Position numbers and translations under genes: made by a program. A stretch of DNA of 64,000 nt from Mycolicibacterium sp. CR10 (GTDB taxonomy: Bacteria; Actinomycetota; Actinomycetes; Mycobacteriales; Mycobacteriaceae): NCBI RefSeq assembly GCF_005222675.1, contig NZ_STGE01000009.1, positions 372,001-436,000 on the forward strand, written 5' to 3'. The notes beneath the pieces were generated by a model. It made no database searches, was not told the DNA's origin, and saw only the letters and a list, made by a program, of their open reading frames with translations. Position 1 is the first letter of the stretch, and each line of letters begins with the position of its first letter. This document shows, one piece after another, positions 9,169-18,052 of this stretch.

Positions 9169-11046
9169 ATGGAAAACAAGGCACCCACCGCGACGATCGA
9201 GGCCGCTCATCGCGAGCATCTGAGCACCCTGCCGTTCGACGACACCAGGGATTTCGAGGACGCCGACCGGGGCTTCATCGCCGCGCAACAACCCTGCGTC
9301 ATCACCGCGGCCGACGGACGTGTGGTGTGGGACAACGACGTCTACGCGTTCCTGACCGGGGACGCGCCCGCCACGGTGCACCCCAGCCTGTGGCGGCAAT
9401 CCGAACTCGTCGCCAAGCAGGGCCTCTACGAGGTGGTCGAGGGGATCTACCAGGTGCGCGGCTTCGACCTGTCCAACATCACCTTCGTCGAGGGCGACAC
9501 CGGGATCATCGTCATCGACCCGCTGGTGTCCACCGAGACCGCCGCCGCGGCACTGGCGTTGTACCGGCAGCACCGTGGTGACCGGGCGGTCGTCGCGGTG
9601 ATTTACACCCACAGCCATGTCGACCACTTCGGCGGCGTGCTCGGGGTCACCACGCAGGCGGACGTGGACGCCGGCAAGGTAGCCGTGCTGGCACCCGAGG
9701 GGTTCACCGAGCACGCGGTGCAGGAGAACGTCTACGCGGGAACGGCGATGGCGCGCCGCGCCGGCTATATGTACGGCGCGGTCCTGGACCGCGGACCGCA
9801 GGGGCAGGTGGGCTGCGGTCTCGGGCAGTCCCCGTCCTCGGGCGAGGTGGCCATCATCGTGCCGACGGTCGACATCCGCGAAACCGGCGAGAAGCACACC
9901 ATCGACGGCGTGGAGATCGAGTTCCAGATGGCGCCGGGCACCGAGGCGCCCGCCGAGATGCACTTCTACTTCCCGCGATACCGCGCGTTGTGCATGGCCG
10001 AGAACGCGACGCACAATCTGCACAACCTGCTGACCCTGCGTGGTGCCCTGGTCCGTGACCCGCACGGCTGGGCCGGCTACCTCACCGAGGCCATCGACAC
10101 CTTCGTCGACCGCGCCGATGTGGTGTTCGCCTCGCATCACTGGCCCACCTGGGGCAAGGACCGGATCGTCGAATTCCTTTCGCTGCAGCGGGATCTGTAC
10201 TCCTACCTTCACGACCAGACGCTGCGGCAGCTCAACCAGGGGTTCACCGGTATCGAGATCGCGGAGGACTTCGCGATGCCGCCGGCGCTCGACAAAGCGT
10301 GGCACGCCCACGGTTACTACGGTTCGGTGAGCCACAACGTCAAGGCCGTCTACCAGCGCTACATGGGGTGGTTCGACGGCAACCCGGGTCGGTTGTGGCA
10401 GCACCCGCCGGAGGCGGCCGCCCCCCGTTATGTGGCGGCGATGGGCGGCATCGACAAGGTCGTCGAGATCGCGCAGCGGGCCTTCGACGAGGGTGATTTC
10501 CGTTGGGCGGCGACCCTGCTCGACCATGCGATCTTCGCCGACGAGAACCACGACGGTGCCCGTCAGCTATACGCCGACACCCTCGAGCAGCTCGCGTACG
10601 GATCTGAGACGGCGACGTGGCGCAACTTCTTCCTGGCCGGCGCCACCGAACTGCGCGACGGCAACTTCGGCACCCCGACACAGACAGCGTCGACGTCGAT
10701 GGCGGCCCAGCTGACGCCGGAGCAGATGTTCGACGTGTTGGCGATCAGCGTGAACGGCCCGCGCGCTTGGGATCTCGATATCGCGATCGACATCACGTTC
10801 CTCGACACCGCCACCAACTACCGGATCACTGTGCGCAACGGTGTGCTCGTCTATCGGAAGGTCCCGGCCAACGCGGGCACGGCGCAGGCGACGGTCCAGC
10901 TGGCGACCAAGGTCCGGCTGCTCACGTTGGCGGCGGGGGACAACGCCTCGCCGGGACTGGAGATCACCGGTGACGCCGGGGTGCTGGCGTCTCTCGTCGC
11001 GGTACTGGACAAGCCCGACCCGGACTTCAACATCGTCACCCCCTAG
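9169..11046 (+). CDS. metallo-beta-lactamase-fold alkyl sulfatase (SdsA1/BDS1 type)
   Basis: 625 aa with the family's three-part layout. The N-terminal MBL domain has IYTHSHVDHFGGVLGV (THxHxDH zinc motif) and ENATHNLHN; an alkylsulfatase dimerisation domain follows; the C-terminal SCP2-like domain (from about residue 500) would hold the alkyl chain. Members hydrolyse linear alkyl sulfates, releasing sulfate and an alcohol. Corresponds to the Rv3762c region. The ATG at 9169 gives MENKAPTATIEAAHREHL; earlier in-frame starts overlap the divergent cupin gene. Its TAG stop shares the palindrome CTAG (11043-11046) with the convergent SDR stop. Confidence 0.9.
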   Translation: MENKAPTATIEAAHREHLSTLPFDDTRDFEDADRGFIAAQQPCVITAADGRVVWDNDVYAFLTGDAPATVHPSLWRQSELVAKQGLYEVVEGIYQVRGFDLSNITFVEGDTGIIVIDPLVSTETAAAALALYRQHRGDRAVVAVIYTHSHVDHFGGVLGVTTQADVDAGKVAVLAPEGFTEHAVQENVYAGTAMARRAGYMYGAVLDRGPQGQVGCGLGQSPSSGEVAIIVPTVDIRETGEKHTIDGVEIEFQMAPGTEAPAEMHFYFPRYRALCMAENATHNLHNLLTLRGALVRDPHGWAGYLTEAIDTFVDRADVVFASHHWPTWGKDRIVEFLSLQRDLYSYLHDQTLRQLNQGFTGIEIAEDFAMPPALDKAWHAHGYYGSVSHNVKAVYQRYMGWFDGNPGRLWQHPPEAAAPRYVAAMGGIDKVVEIAQRAFDEGDFRWAATLLDHAIFADENHDGARQLYADTLEQLAYGSETATWRNFFLAGATELRDGNFGTPTQTASTSMAAQLTPEQMFDVLAISVNGPRAWDLDIAIDITFLDTATNYRITVRNGVLVYRKVPANAGTAQATVQLATKVRLLTLAAGDNASPGLEITGDAGVLASLVAVLDKPDPDFNIVTP

Positions 11047-11816
11047 GGGATGCCGCCGTCGGCCCGCAGGATCGATCCGGTGGTGAAACTCGATGCATCC
11101 GACATCAGAAACAGTGCGGCGCCGACGATCTCGTCAGGCTGGCCGGCACGCTGCAGCGCGCTGTGCCTGAAGGGGTTTGCCTCCCCTTCTAAGCTCCAGG
11201 CCTTGCTGACGTCGGTGAGGAACGGCCCGGGCATCAACGTGTTGACCCGAACGGTCGGGCCGAACGCCAGCGCCAGACCTTCGGTCATGGCGTTGAGCCC
11301 GGCCTTGGACGCCGCGTACGGAATGAACGACGGATGCGGCCGCAGCGAGCCGTGGGTGCTGACGTTGATGATCGAGCCGCCGCCCGCGGCCACCATGCGC
11401 TCGCCGACCAGTGCCGACAACCGAAAGGGCCCTTTGAGGTTGAGGTTCATCACGGTGTCGAACAACTTCTCGCTGACGTCGGTGAGCTTGTCGTACAGCG
11501 GTGACATCCCGGCGTTGTTGACCAGGACGTCGAGCCTGCCGAACCGGTCGTAGGTGGCCTCGACCAACCCGTCGAGTTCATCCCACCGTCCGACATGCAC
11601 CTGATAGGGGAACGCCGTCCGCCCGGTCGCCGCGACGATCTCCTCCGCGGTGGCCACGCAGGCGTCGTACTTGCGGCTGGCGACCACGACGTCCGCGCCG
11701 CACTTCGCCGCTGCCAGGGCCACCTCCCGGCCCAGTCCACGACTGCCGCCGGTGATCAGGACCACCCGGTCGGTCAGGTCGAAAAGCTGCTCTGCGTAAC
11801 TCTTTCCGTCACTCAC
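11043..11816 (-). CDS. SDR family oxidoreductase
   Basis: 257 aa classical short-chain dehydrogenase. It shows the cofactor motif TGGSRGLG, the NNAG motif, catalytic Ser in INVSTHG and YAASK, and ends with FTTGSILRADGGIP. NAD(P)H-dependent oxidation/reduction of an alcohol or ketone; the basic residues after the Gly motif (VASRKYD) suggest NADPH. The start overlaps the stop of the upstream metallopeptidase by 4 nt, so they form an operon. Confidence 0.87.
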   Translation of the reverse strand: MSDGKSYAEQLFDLTDRVVLITGGSRGLGREVALAAAKCGADVVVASRKYDACVATAEEIVAATGRTAFPYQVHVGRWDELDGLVEATYDRFGRLDVLVNNAGMSPLYDKLTDVSEKLFDTVMNLNLKGPFRLSALVGERMVAAGGGSIINVSTHGSLRPHPSFIPYAASKAGLNAMTEGLALAFGPTVRVNTLMPGPFLTDVSKAWSLEGEANPFRHSALQRAGQPDEIVGAALFLMSDASSFTTGSILRADGGIP

Positions 11817-12928
11817 GGCCGCACCTCACGCGCCGACTCCCGGACCACCCGGTGCACGAATCCCAGCTTGGCGACGACGGGCGGCGGAATCGTGAAGGGA
11901 TACAACGGATTCTTGCCCATCGCGGTGTTCACCCGGTTGAAGAACAGCGAGATCCACTTCCAGTCGTACAGCAGCCGGTCGACGGGGACCTCGTCATAGG
12001 ACGCCAGCGGCTCCACGTCGCGGGGTGCCGCGAACCGGACCTTGTCGGCGTGCAGCACCATCCCGGCCTCCCGGCTGGTGTCGATGGTGTCGGTGATGTG
12101 CAGGTAGTGCGCGAAGCACTCCGCGAAGTCCTCCCACGGATGCATCGTGGCGTACTCGGAGATGAAGGAGTTGTGCCAGTCCTCGGGCGCACCGAACGTG
12201 TAGTGCCGGTCGATCGCGTCCGAGTAGCTTGCCTGCTCGTCGCCGAACAGGTCGCGGCACTCAGCGAGGTATCTGTCTGCGCCCGAACCCGTTTCGACGA
12301 GCACATTCTGGTAGTAGTGCCCCACCTCGTGACGGAAGTGGCCCAGCATGGTGCGGTACGGCTCACCCAGGCGCACCCGCAGTGACTCCCGGTAGGCGTC
12401 GAGGGATTCGACGAGGTCGATGGTGATGACGCCGTTCGCGTGGCCGATCGTCACCCGCTGCTCTTCGCTGTAACTGGACAGCAGGTCGAACGCCAGGCCG
12501 TTCTGCCGCTGCCAGAACGGTTCGACCGGCAACCCGATGTCGACCAACTGGTACACCAGCCGACGCAGCGCCGCGGCGGTCGGCACCAACTTCTCCCTGG
12601 CCGGGGTGTCCGCGGCGTCGGGTTCCCGGCGGATCAACGAATCCGACAGGCACCGACCACGCTGGTAGGCGTCGCTCTCCTCGTCGGGAACCAGCCAGTT
12701 GCAGCCCAGCGTCACGCTCTGGGTGCATCGGATCCAGCGCTGATCGTCGACCCGCGCAGCGTCGCCATCGAGCGCCACCATCGACTTCGTCGGCAGATGA
12801 AGACCGAGCGACGATCCACACTCGGCGCAGCGGGCCGCCTCGAACGGCGTGAAAGCGTTGCACACGGGACAGGCGAATGCGCGCACGGGCCATATGGTGT
12901 CACGGTGCAACTGCTTCTGGTCCGACAT
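11813..12928 (-). CDS. putative zinc-binding metallopeptidase with N-terminal zinc ribbon
   Basis: 371 aa, DUF2248-type family. The N-terminus has a rubredoxin-like zinc ribbon (ACPVCNAF ... CAECGSSLG, residues about 19-41). The central HFRHEVGHYYQNVL supplies the HExxH-like zinc site (HEVGH), and EDFAECFAHYLHITDT gives further conserved acid/His residues. Substrate unknown; probably cytosolic. The start at 12928 overlaps the divergent phosphatase gene by 24 nt; a GTG at 12886 would remove the overlap and still precede the zinc ribbon, so the start is not certain. Confidence 0.8.
   Translation of the reverse strand: MSDQKQLHRDTIWPVRAFACPVCNAFTPFEAARCAECGSSLGLHLPTKSMVALDGDAARVDDQRWIRCTQSVTLGCNWLVPDEESDAYQRGRCLSDSLIRREPDAADTPAREKLVPTAAALRRLVYQLVDIGLPVEPFWQRQNGLAFDLLSSYSEEQRVTIGHANGVITIDLVESLDAYRESLRVRLGEPYRTMLGHFRHEVGHYYQNVLVETGSGADRYLAECRDLFGDEQASYSDAIDRHYTFGAPEDWHNSFISEYATMHPWEDFAECFAHYLHITDTIDTSREAGMVLHADKVRFAAPRDVEPLASYDEVPVDRLLYDWKWISLFFNRVNTAMGKNPLYPFTIPPPVVAKLGFVHRVVRESAREVRP
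12893..12898 (+). promoter_or_regulatory. -10 hexamer for leaderless histidine phosphatase transcript
   Basis: TATGGT, 6 nt before the GTG at 12905. It lies inside the 5' coding end of the divergent metallopeptidase gene. Confidence 0.5.
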
Positions 12929-13513
12929 GCGTTACCTCTGCGCAGCGAGCCCGGCCAGGGCTCCGACCCGCATCTGTCCAGCGAGGGCGTCGAGCAGGCC
13001 GCGAGGCTGCCTGACGCACTGGCCCGATATCCGATCACCCGGCTGGTGAGCAGCCCGCAGGTGCGCGCGATCGAGACCGCCCAGCCGGTCGCTGACGCGC
13101 TGGGCCTGCAGATCGAGATCGACGAGCGCGTCGCCGAGTACGACCGGGACCTGCCGCACTACATCCCGGTCGAGCAGATCGCGGCGGAGAACCCCGCCGA
13201 GCTGGAGAGGCTGATCAACGGCCAGCTGCCCAGCAGCGTCGACGAGGGGGCGTTCCTGGCGCGGGTCGGCGCCGCCGTCGATGACCTGGTGGCCGCCACC
13301 GACCACGACGACACCGTCGCGGTGTTCAGCCACGGCGGCGTGATCAACGTGCTGCTGCACCAGATCCTGGGCACCGAGCGGCTGCTGTCGTTCCACGTCG
13401 ACTACGCCGGGGTGACCCGGCTGCTGTCGTCGCGCACCGGTCGGCTGGCGGTCGCGAGCGTCAACGGCACCGAACACGTATGGGACCTGCTCCCGCGAAA
13501 CCAGCGGTGGTAA
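12905..13513 (+). CDS. histidine phosphatase family protein (phosphoglycerate mutase-like)
   Basis: 202 aa. The catalytic N-terminal motif is LLLVRHALPLRS (RHA in place of the common RHG), with the second His in VFSHGGVINVLLHQ and the proton-donor Glu expected in the VAEYDRDL area. It probably dephosphorylates a small phosphorylated metabolite. The GTG at 12905 is supported by the leaderless-type TATGGT, and puts the phospho-His motif at residues 7-8 as is usual. It is head-to-head with, and overlaps, the metallopeptidase. Confidence 0.85.
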   Translation: MQLLLVRHALPLRSEPGQGSDPHLSSEGVEQAARLPDALARYPITRLVSSPQVRAIETAQPVADALGLQIEIDERVAEYDRDLPHYIPVEQIAAENPAELERLINGQLPSSVDEGAFLARVGAAVDDLVAATDHDDTVAVFSHGGVINVLLHQILGTERLLSFHVDYAGVTRLLSSRTGRLAVASVNGTEHVWDLLPRNQRW

Positions 13514-13533
13514 AGCGGTGGTAGACAAGTCCC

Positions 13534-14550
13534 GTGAGTGACCTCGATGGCCTCGACCTCGCCGCACTGGATCGGCACCTGCGCGACACCGGGATTCCCC
13601 GCAGCGGCGACCTGCATGCCGAGCTGGTTTCCGGCGGCCGGTCCAACCTGACCTTCCTGGTGTCCGACGACACGTCACAGTGGGTGCTGCGCCGGCCGCC
13701 GCTGCACGGACTCACACCGTCCGCACACGACATGGCCCGCGAGTACAAGGTGGTCGCGGCGCTGGCTGGCACGCCCGTGCCGGTCGCCCGCGCGGTGACG
13801 ATGCGCAACGACGACTCCGTGCTCGGTGCGCCGTTCCAGATGGTGGAGTTCGTGCCGGGCCGGGTGGTGCGTCACACCCGTGAGCTCGAGCAGCTCGGCG
13901 ACAGAGCCACCATCGAAGCCTGCGTCGACGCGCTGATCGCGGTGCTCGCCGACCTGCACGCGGTGGATCCCGACGAGGTGGGACTTGGTGACTTCGGCAA
14001 GCCCAGCGGCTACCTCGAACGCCAGGTGCGCCGGTGGGGTTCGCAGTGGGATCTGGTCAAGCGCGCCGACGATCCCTGCGACAGCGACGTCAGGACGCTG
14101 CACGCGAAGCTGACTGAGGCGATCCCACCGCAGAGCAAGACCGCCATCGTGCACGGCGACTACCGCATCGACAACACGATCCTGGACGCCCACGACCCGA
14201 CGAAGGTCGTCGCCGTCCTGGACTGGGAGATGTCCACCCTCGGCGATCCGCTCAGCGACGCGGCACTGATGTGTGTGTACCGGCACCCGATGTTCAACCT
14301 CGTGCACGCCGACGCCGCCTGGGCCTCCGACCTGATCCCCAGCGCCGACGAGCTTGCCGAGAAGTACTCGCGCGCCGCCGGTCAGCCTCTGGATCACTGG
14401 GATTTCTACATGGCGCTGGCGTATTTCAAGCTCGCGATCATCGGGGCGGGCATCGCCTACCGGGCGCGTGAGGGCGGTGCCGCCGACGTCGACAAAGTCG
14501 GCGACGCCCTCGCGCCACTGATCGCCGCCGGGCTGACCGCGCTTTCCTGA
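13534..14550 (+). CDS. phosphotransferase family protein (APH/choline-kinase fold, 'FadE36-like')
   Basis: 338 aa aminoglycoside-phosphotransferase fold. Brenner's motif is IVHGDYRIDNTIL and the metal-binding Asp is in VLDWEMSTLGDPLSD; the N-lobe has SNLTFLVSD and a QWVLRRPP lysine-region equivalent. The M. tuberculosis neighbour Rv3761c carries the name FadE36, although this fold is a kinase and not an acyl-CoA dehydrogenase. Related proteins act together with acyl-CoA dehydrogenase-like partners on hydroxyacyl groups. GTG start at 13534, 20 nt after the phosphatase. Confidence 0.85.
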   Translation: MSDLDGLDLAALDRHLRDTGIPRSGDLHAELVSGGRSNLTFLVSDDTSQWVLRRPPLHGLTPSAHDMAREYKVVAALAGTPVPVARAVTMRNDDSVLGAPFQMVEFVPGRVVRHTRELEQLGDRATIEACVDALIAVLADLHAVDPDEVGLGDFGKPSGYLERQVRRWGSQWDLVKRADDPCDSDVRTLHAKLTEAIPPQSKTAIVHGDYRIDNTILDAHDPTKVVAVLDWEMSTLGDPLSDAALMCVYRHPMFNLVHADAAWASDLIPSADELAEKYSRAAGQPLDHWDFYMALAYFKLAIIGAGIAYRAREGGAADVDKVGDALAPLIAAGLTALS

Positions 14551-14642
14551 CGTTTCGCCCTTAGTCTGCGTGGGTAGAGAATCGGGTGGCCCGAAGACGC
14601 GCCGTGAGAATGTTTCCCTGAATCGGAAGAAGGCGTGCGGCC

Positions 14643-15455
14643 ATGAAGCGTGATGTCGGTGCGGAGTTGGACGTGCAGATCGATGCACCGACCACCCTCG
14701 AATTTCAGATCGCCGTGGCGCCACAGCCCGGTGCCCAGGTCACGGAATCGCTGTCTTTCGTGCTGAACGGCGAGAAAATCCCGCTGGACGACATCCAGGA
14801 GATCTCGGGCGAGCACGGCAACCGGATCCACAAGTTCGACGCCCCGGTGGGCACCTTGAGGGTCGAGTACTCGGCGACGGTCATCGGGGAGGCGCAGCCG
14901 GCGCCGTTTCGCGAAATCGACCTGTCGACCTATCTGCGGCCCAGTCGCTACGCCGAGGCCGACAAGTTCTTCGGTTTCGCCGCCACCGAGTTCGGCGACC
15001 TGGCCGAATCGTCGTCGATTCTGGAGAAGGTGTCGTCCTGGGTGGGCGCCCGACTGAGCTACGTCCCCGGCTCGAGTGACCCGATCGATGGGGCCGCCGA
15101 CACGCTGCTCGCGGGTGCCGGCGTGTGCCGTGACTACGCGCATCTCGTGATCGCTGTGCTGCGGGCGGTGAACGTACCCGCCCGCCTGGTCTCGGTGTAC
15201 GCACCGGGCTGCCAGCCGATGGATTTCCACGCCGTGGCAGAGGCGTACGTCGACGGTCAATGGCGGGTAGTGGATGCGACCTGCCTGGCGCCGCGGCAGT
15301 CGATGGTGCGCATCGGCACCGGCCGCGACGCCGCCGACACCGCATTCCTGGACAACCACAAGGGATCGATCAACCTGAACAACATGGTCGTCACCGCAAC
15401 GGTCGATGGGGACCTGCCGCGGGATTCGATCGACCAACTGGTGTCGATGCGGTGA
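14643..15455 (+). CDS. transglutaminase-like cysteine protease family protein
   Basis: 270 aa. An N-terminal beta domain (Bact_transglu_N-like, residues 1-85) precedes a transglutaminase-like core with the Cys in GAGVCRDYAHLVIA, the His in MDFHAVAEAYV and the Asp in WRVVDATCLAPR, a complete Cys-His-Asp triad. No signal peptide is visible, so a cytosolic peptidase or amidase role is likely; substrate unknown. Single gene, followed by the convergent LapA-like membrane protein 5 nt away. Confidence 0.85.
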   Translation: MKRDVGAELDVQIDAPTTLEFQIAVAPQPGAQVTESLSFVLNGEKIPLDDIQEISGEHGNRIHKFDAPVGTLRVEYSATVIGEAQPAPFREIDLSTYLRPSRYAEADKFFGFAATEFGDLAESSSILEKVSSWVGARLSYVPGSSDPIDGAADTLLAGAGVCRDYAHLVIAVLRAVNVPARLVSVYAPGCQPMDFHAVAEAYVDGQWRVVDATCLAPRQSMVRIGTGRDAADTAFLDNHKGSINLNNMVVTATVDGDLPRDSIDQLVSMR

Positions 15456-15460
15456 GTCCG

Positions 15461-15835
15461 CTACAGGCCGGCTTTGAGGTTCTTCTTGGCGGCGCGGCGT
15501 AACTGGAAGATGCGCACCGCCCCGACTGCCACCGCGAGCAGACCACCGGCGACCGCCGCGAACAGGATCGCGACGCCCAGGGGGAGGCTCCAGTGCCAGC
15601 CGATGAACGCGAACTCCGCCGACTCCGTGTTCTGTGCGATGAAGATCAGCAGCACGATGAGGATCAGGAACCCGACGATCAGCGAGCCCCACAAGGCCGC
15701 GGCCTTGGTGAACTTGACGGCCGACTCGGGGGGCGGCGGCGCCTTCACGGGCGTCGACCCCATGGGCGGTGTCACGGACCCGCCGGGTGGCGGCGGTGGC
15801 GGTGAGTCGGGCGACGCGAACGGATCGCTGGTCAT
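15461..15835 (-). CDS. LapA-domain (DUF1049) membrane protein
   Basis: 124 aa. A Pro-rich cytoplasmic N-terminus (SPPPPPPGGSVTPP) is followed by two transmembrane helices (LWGSLIVGFLILIVLLIFI and a LPLGVAILFAAVAGGLLAVA segment) and a basic tail QLRRAAKKNLKAGL. The QNTESAEFAFIGWHWSLPLG loop between the helices is the LapA signature. Corresponds to Rv3760, next to the proXVWZ genes. Function unknown. The ATG at 15835 is chosen over a longer frame because it begins the conserved Pro-rich head. Confidence 0.82.
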   Translation of the reverse strand: MTSDPFASPDSPPPPPPGGSVTPPMGSTPVKAPPPPESAVKFTKAAALWGSLIVGFLILIVLLIFIAQNTESAEFAFIGWHWSLPLGVAILFAAVAGGLLAVAVGAVRIFQLRRAAKKNLKAGL

Positions 15836-15940
15836 GGGTCCATCTTTGCCCGTTAGCTCGTTGAATGAAACCACCAGCATGGTGACGATAGGGTCACCGA
15901 AAGCTCTTCGCAGACTCGTCGTAGGCGAAAGGACGTTCGC

Positions 15941-16903
15941 ATGAACAGTTCCCGACGATCCACGCGGTACCGGGCAGTTTCCGCACTGCTGGCGGTATTC
16001 GCGCTGATCACCGTGTCTCTGTCGGCGTGCGGCAGTTCAAATCCTCTCGGCGGCGGTGAGATCTCCGGGGACCTGAAGTCGATCAAGGTGGGTTCGGCCG
16101 ACTTCACCGAGTCGAAGATCATCGCCGAGATCTACGCGCAGGCACTCGAGGCCAACGGCTTCGACGTCACTCGCCAGTTCGGCATCGGCAGCCGCGAAAC
16201 CTATATCCCCGCGGTGCAGGATCACTCCATCGACCTGATCCCCGAGTACACCGGCAACCTGCTGCAGTATTTCGACGAGAAGAGCACGGCCACCACGCCC
16301 GACGCCGTGCTGCTGGCGCTGTTCAAAGCGCTGCCGGGCGACCTTTCGATCCTCTATCCGTCGCCCGCTGAGGACAAGGACACCCTTGCGGTGTCCGAGG
16401 AGACCGCGCAGCGCTGGAACCTCAAGACGATCGCGGACCTCGCCACCCGTTCCGCTGAGGTCAAAGTCGGTGGGCCCTCGGAATTCCAGACGCGACAGAC
16501 GGGCCTGGTGGGCCTCAAGGAGAAGTACGGGCTCGAGATCGCGCCCGCCAACTTCGTCGCGATCAGTGACGGCGGTGGCCCGGCGACGGTGAAGGCGCTG
16601 ACCGGCGGGACGGTGACCGCCGCGAACATTTTCAGCACGTCGCCGGCGATCGAGCAGAGCAAGCTGGTGGTGCTGGAGGATCCCGAGAACGTGTTCCTCG
16701 CTGCGAACGTGGTGCCGCTGGTCGCGTCTCAGAAGATGTCGAATGAACTCAAGACGGTTCTGGACGCGGTCAGTGCCAAGCTCACCACTGAGGCGCTGAT
16801 CGAGCTGAACACCTCGGTGGAGGGCAACCAGGGTGTCGACCCCGACGAGGCGGCGCAGAAGTGGATCGCAGACAACGGCTTCGACAAGCCCATCCAGAAG
16901 TAG
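15941..16903 (+). CDS. proX: glycine betaine/choline ABC transporter substrate-binding lipoprotein
   Basis: 320 aa. The signal peptide ends in the lipobox VSLSAC (Cys about residue 30), and the mature part is an OpuAC-type binding protein: IKVGSADFTESKIIAEIYAQ at the N-lobe and the conserved LIPEYTGNLLQYF. It captures quaternary amines at the outer face of the plasma membrane. First gene of the proXVWZ operon (7-nt gap to proV). An AAAGGA ribosome-binding site precedes the ATG. Confidence 0.92.
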   Translation: MNSSRRSTRYRAVSALLAVFALITVSLSACGSSNPLGGGEISGDLKSIKVGSADFTESKIIAEIYAQALEANGFDVTRQFGIGSRETYIPAVQDHSIDLIPEYTGNLLQYFDEKSTATTPDAVLLALFKALPGDLSILYPSPAEDKDTLAVSEETAQRWNLKTIADLATRSAEVKVGGPSEFQTRQTGLVGLKEKYGLEIAPANFVAISDGGGPATVKALTGGTVTAANIFSTSPAIEQSKLVVLEDPENVFLAANVVPLVASQKMSNELKTVLDAVSAKLTTEALIELNTSVEGNQGVDPDEAAQKWIADNGFDKPIQK

Positions 16904-16909
16904 GGACCC

Positions 16910-18049
16910 TTGATCACCTTCACGAACGTCACCAAGACATACCCGGACGGCACCGTCGCGGTCGACGATCTGACGTTGGAGGTGCCGGAGGGCACCCTCG
17001 CGGTGTTCGTGGGCCCGTCGGGATGTGGCAAGACCACGTCGATGCGGATGATCAACCGGATGATCGATCCGACATCGGGCACGCTGACCGTCGACGGTAA
17101 GGACGTCACCACCGTCGACGCAGTGAAGCTGCGGCTGGGCATCGGTTACGTGATCCAGAGCGCCGGGCTGATGCCGCATCTGCGGGTCGTCGACAACGTC
17201 GCGACAGTCCCGGTGCTGCGTGGCGAATCACGGCGCAGCGCAAGGAAATCCGCGATCGGTGTGCTGGAGCGCGTGGGGCTCGACCCGAAGCTCGCCGACC
17301 GGTACCCGGCGCAGTTGTCCGGCGGGCAGCAGCAGCGGGTCGGGGTGGCGCGGGCGCTGGCCGCTGACCCGCCGATACTGTTGATGGACGAACCGTTCAG
17401 CGCGGTCGACCCGGTGGTCCGCGAGGACCTGCAGACCGAGATCCTGCGACTGCAAAGCGAATTGCGGAAGACGATCGTGTTCGTCACGCACGACATCGAC
17501 GAGGCGATCAAGCTCGGGGACAAGGTCGCCGTGTTCGGCAGGGGCGGAAAGCTGCTGCAGTACGACGAGCCGTCACGGCTGCTGTCCAATCCGGCCAACG
17601 ACGACGTCGCCGGTTTCGTCGGCGCCGACCGGGGCTACCGCGGTCTACAGTTCTTCCACGCGACCGGGTTGCCGCTGCATGACATCCGCCACGTGCCGGA
17701 AGCCGAAATCGACTCGCTCACACTGAATTCGGGTGACTGGGTGCTGGTCACCCGTCCCGACGGAACCCCGTACGCGTGGATCAACGCCGACGGAGTCGAA
17801 CTGCACCGTGGCGGAAGTTCGCTCTACGACAGCTCGATCGCGGGCGGTTCGCTGTTCCGGCCGGACGGCACCCTGCGGCTGGCGCTGGACGCGGCGCTGT
17901 CCTCGCCCTCGGGGCTCGGGGTGGCTGTCGACGGCGACGGTCAGGTGATCGGCGGGGTGAAGGCCGACGACGTGATCGCGGCGCTGGATACGCAGCGGCG
18001 GAACGGCCCGGTGGGGCAGGAGCGAAGCGACTCGGGGGGACAGCTGTAG
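16910..18049 (+). CDS. proV: glycine betaine/choline ABC transporter ATP-binding protein
   Basis: 379 aa. Walker A is GPSGCGKTTSMRM, Q-loop IGYVIQSAGLMPH, signature LSGGQQQRVGVARA, Walker B PILLMDEPFSAVDP, switch His FVTHDIDEA. The C-terminal 120 residues form a CBS-like extension, as in osmoregulated ProV/OpuAA. The TTG start at 16910 follows proX by 6 nt, with the proX stop region (AGTAGGGA) serving as ribosome-binding site. Confidence 0.92.
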   Translation: MITFTNVTKTYPDGTVAVDDLTLEVPEGTLAVFVGPSGCGKTTSMRMINRMIDPTSGTLTVDGKDVTTVDAVKLRLGIGYVIQSAGLMPHLRVVDNVATVPVLRGESRRSARKSAIGVLERVGLDPKLADRYPAQLSGGQQQRVGVARALAADPPILLMDEPFSAVDPVVREDLQTEILRLQSELRKTIVFVTHDIDEAIKLGDKVAVFGRGGKLLQYDEPSRLLSNPANDDVAGFVGADRGYRGLQFFHATGLPLHDIRHVPEAEIDSLTLNSGDWVLVTRPDGTPYAWINADGVELHRGGSSLYDSSIAGGSLFRPDGTLRLALDAALSSPSGLGVAVDGDGQVIGGVKADDVIAALDTQRRNGPVGQERSDSGGQL

Positions 18050-18052
18050 ACC

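Noticed and set aside
8572..10551. 659-aa minus-strand open frame across the alkylsulfatase
   Set aside because: Only its last 182 codons (the cupin gene) look like protein; the rest is antisense to a well-supported alkylsulfatase, as is common in high-G+C DNA.
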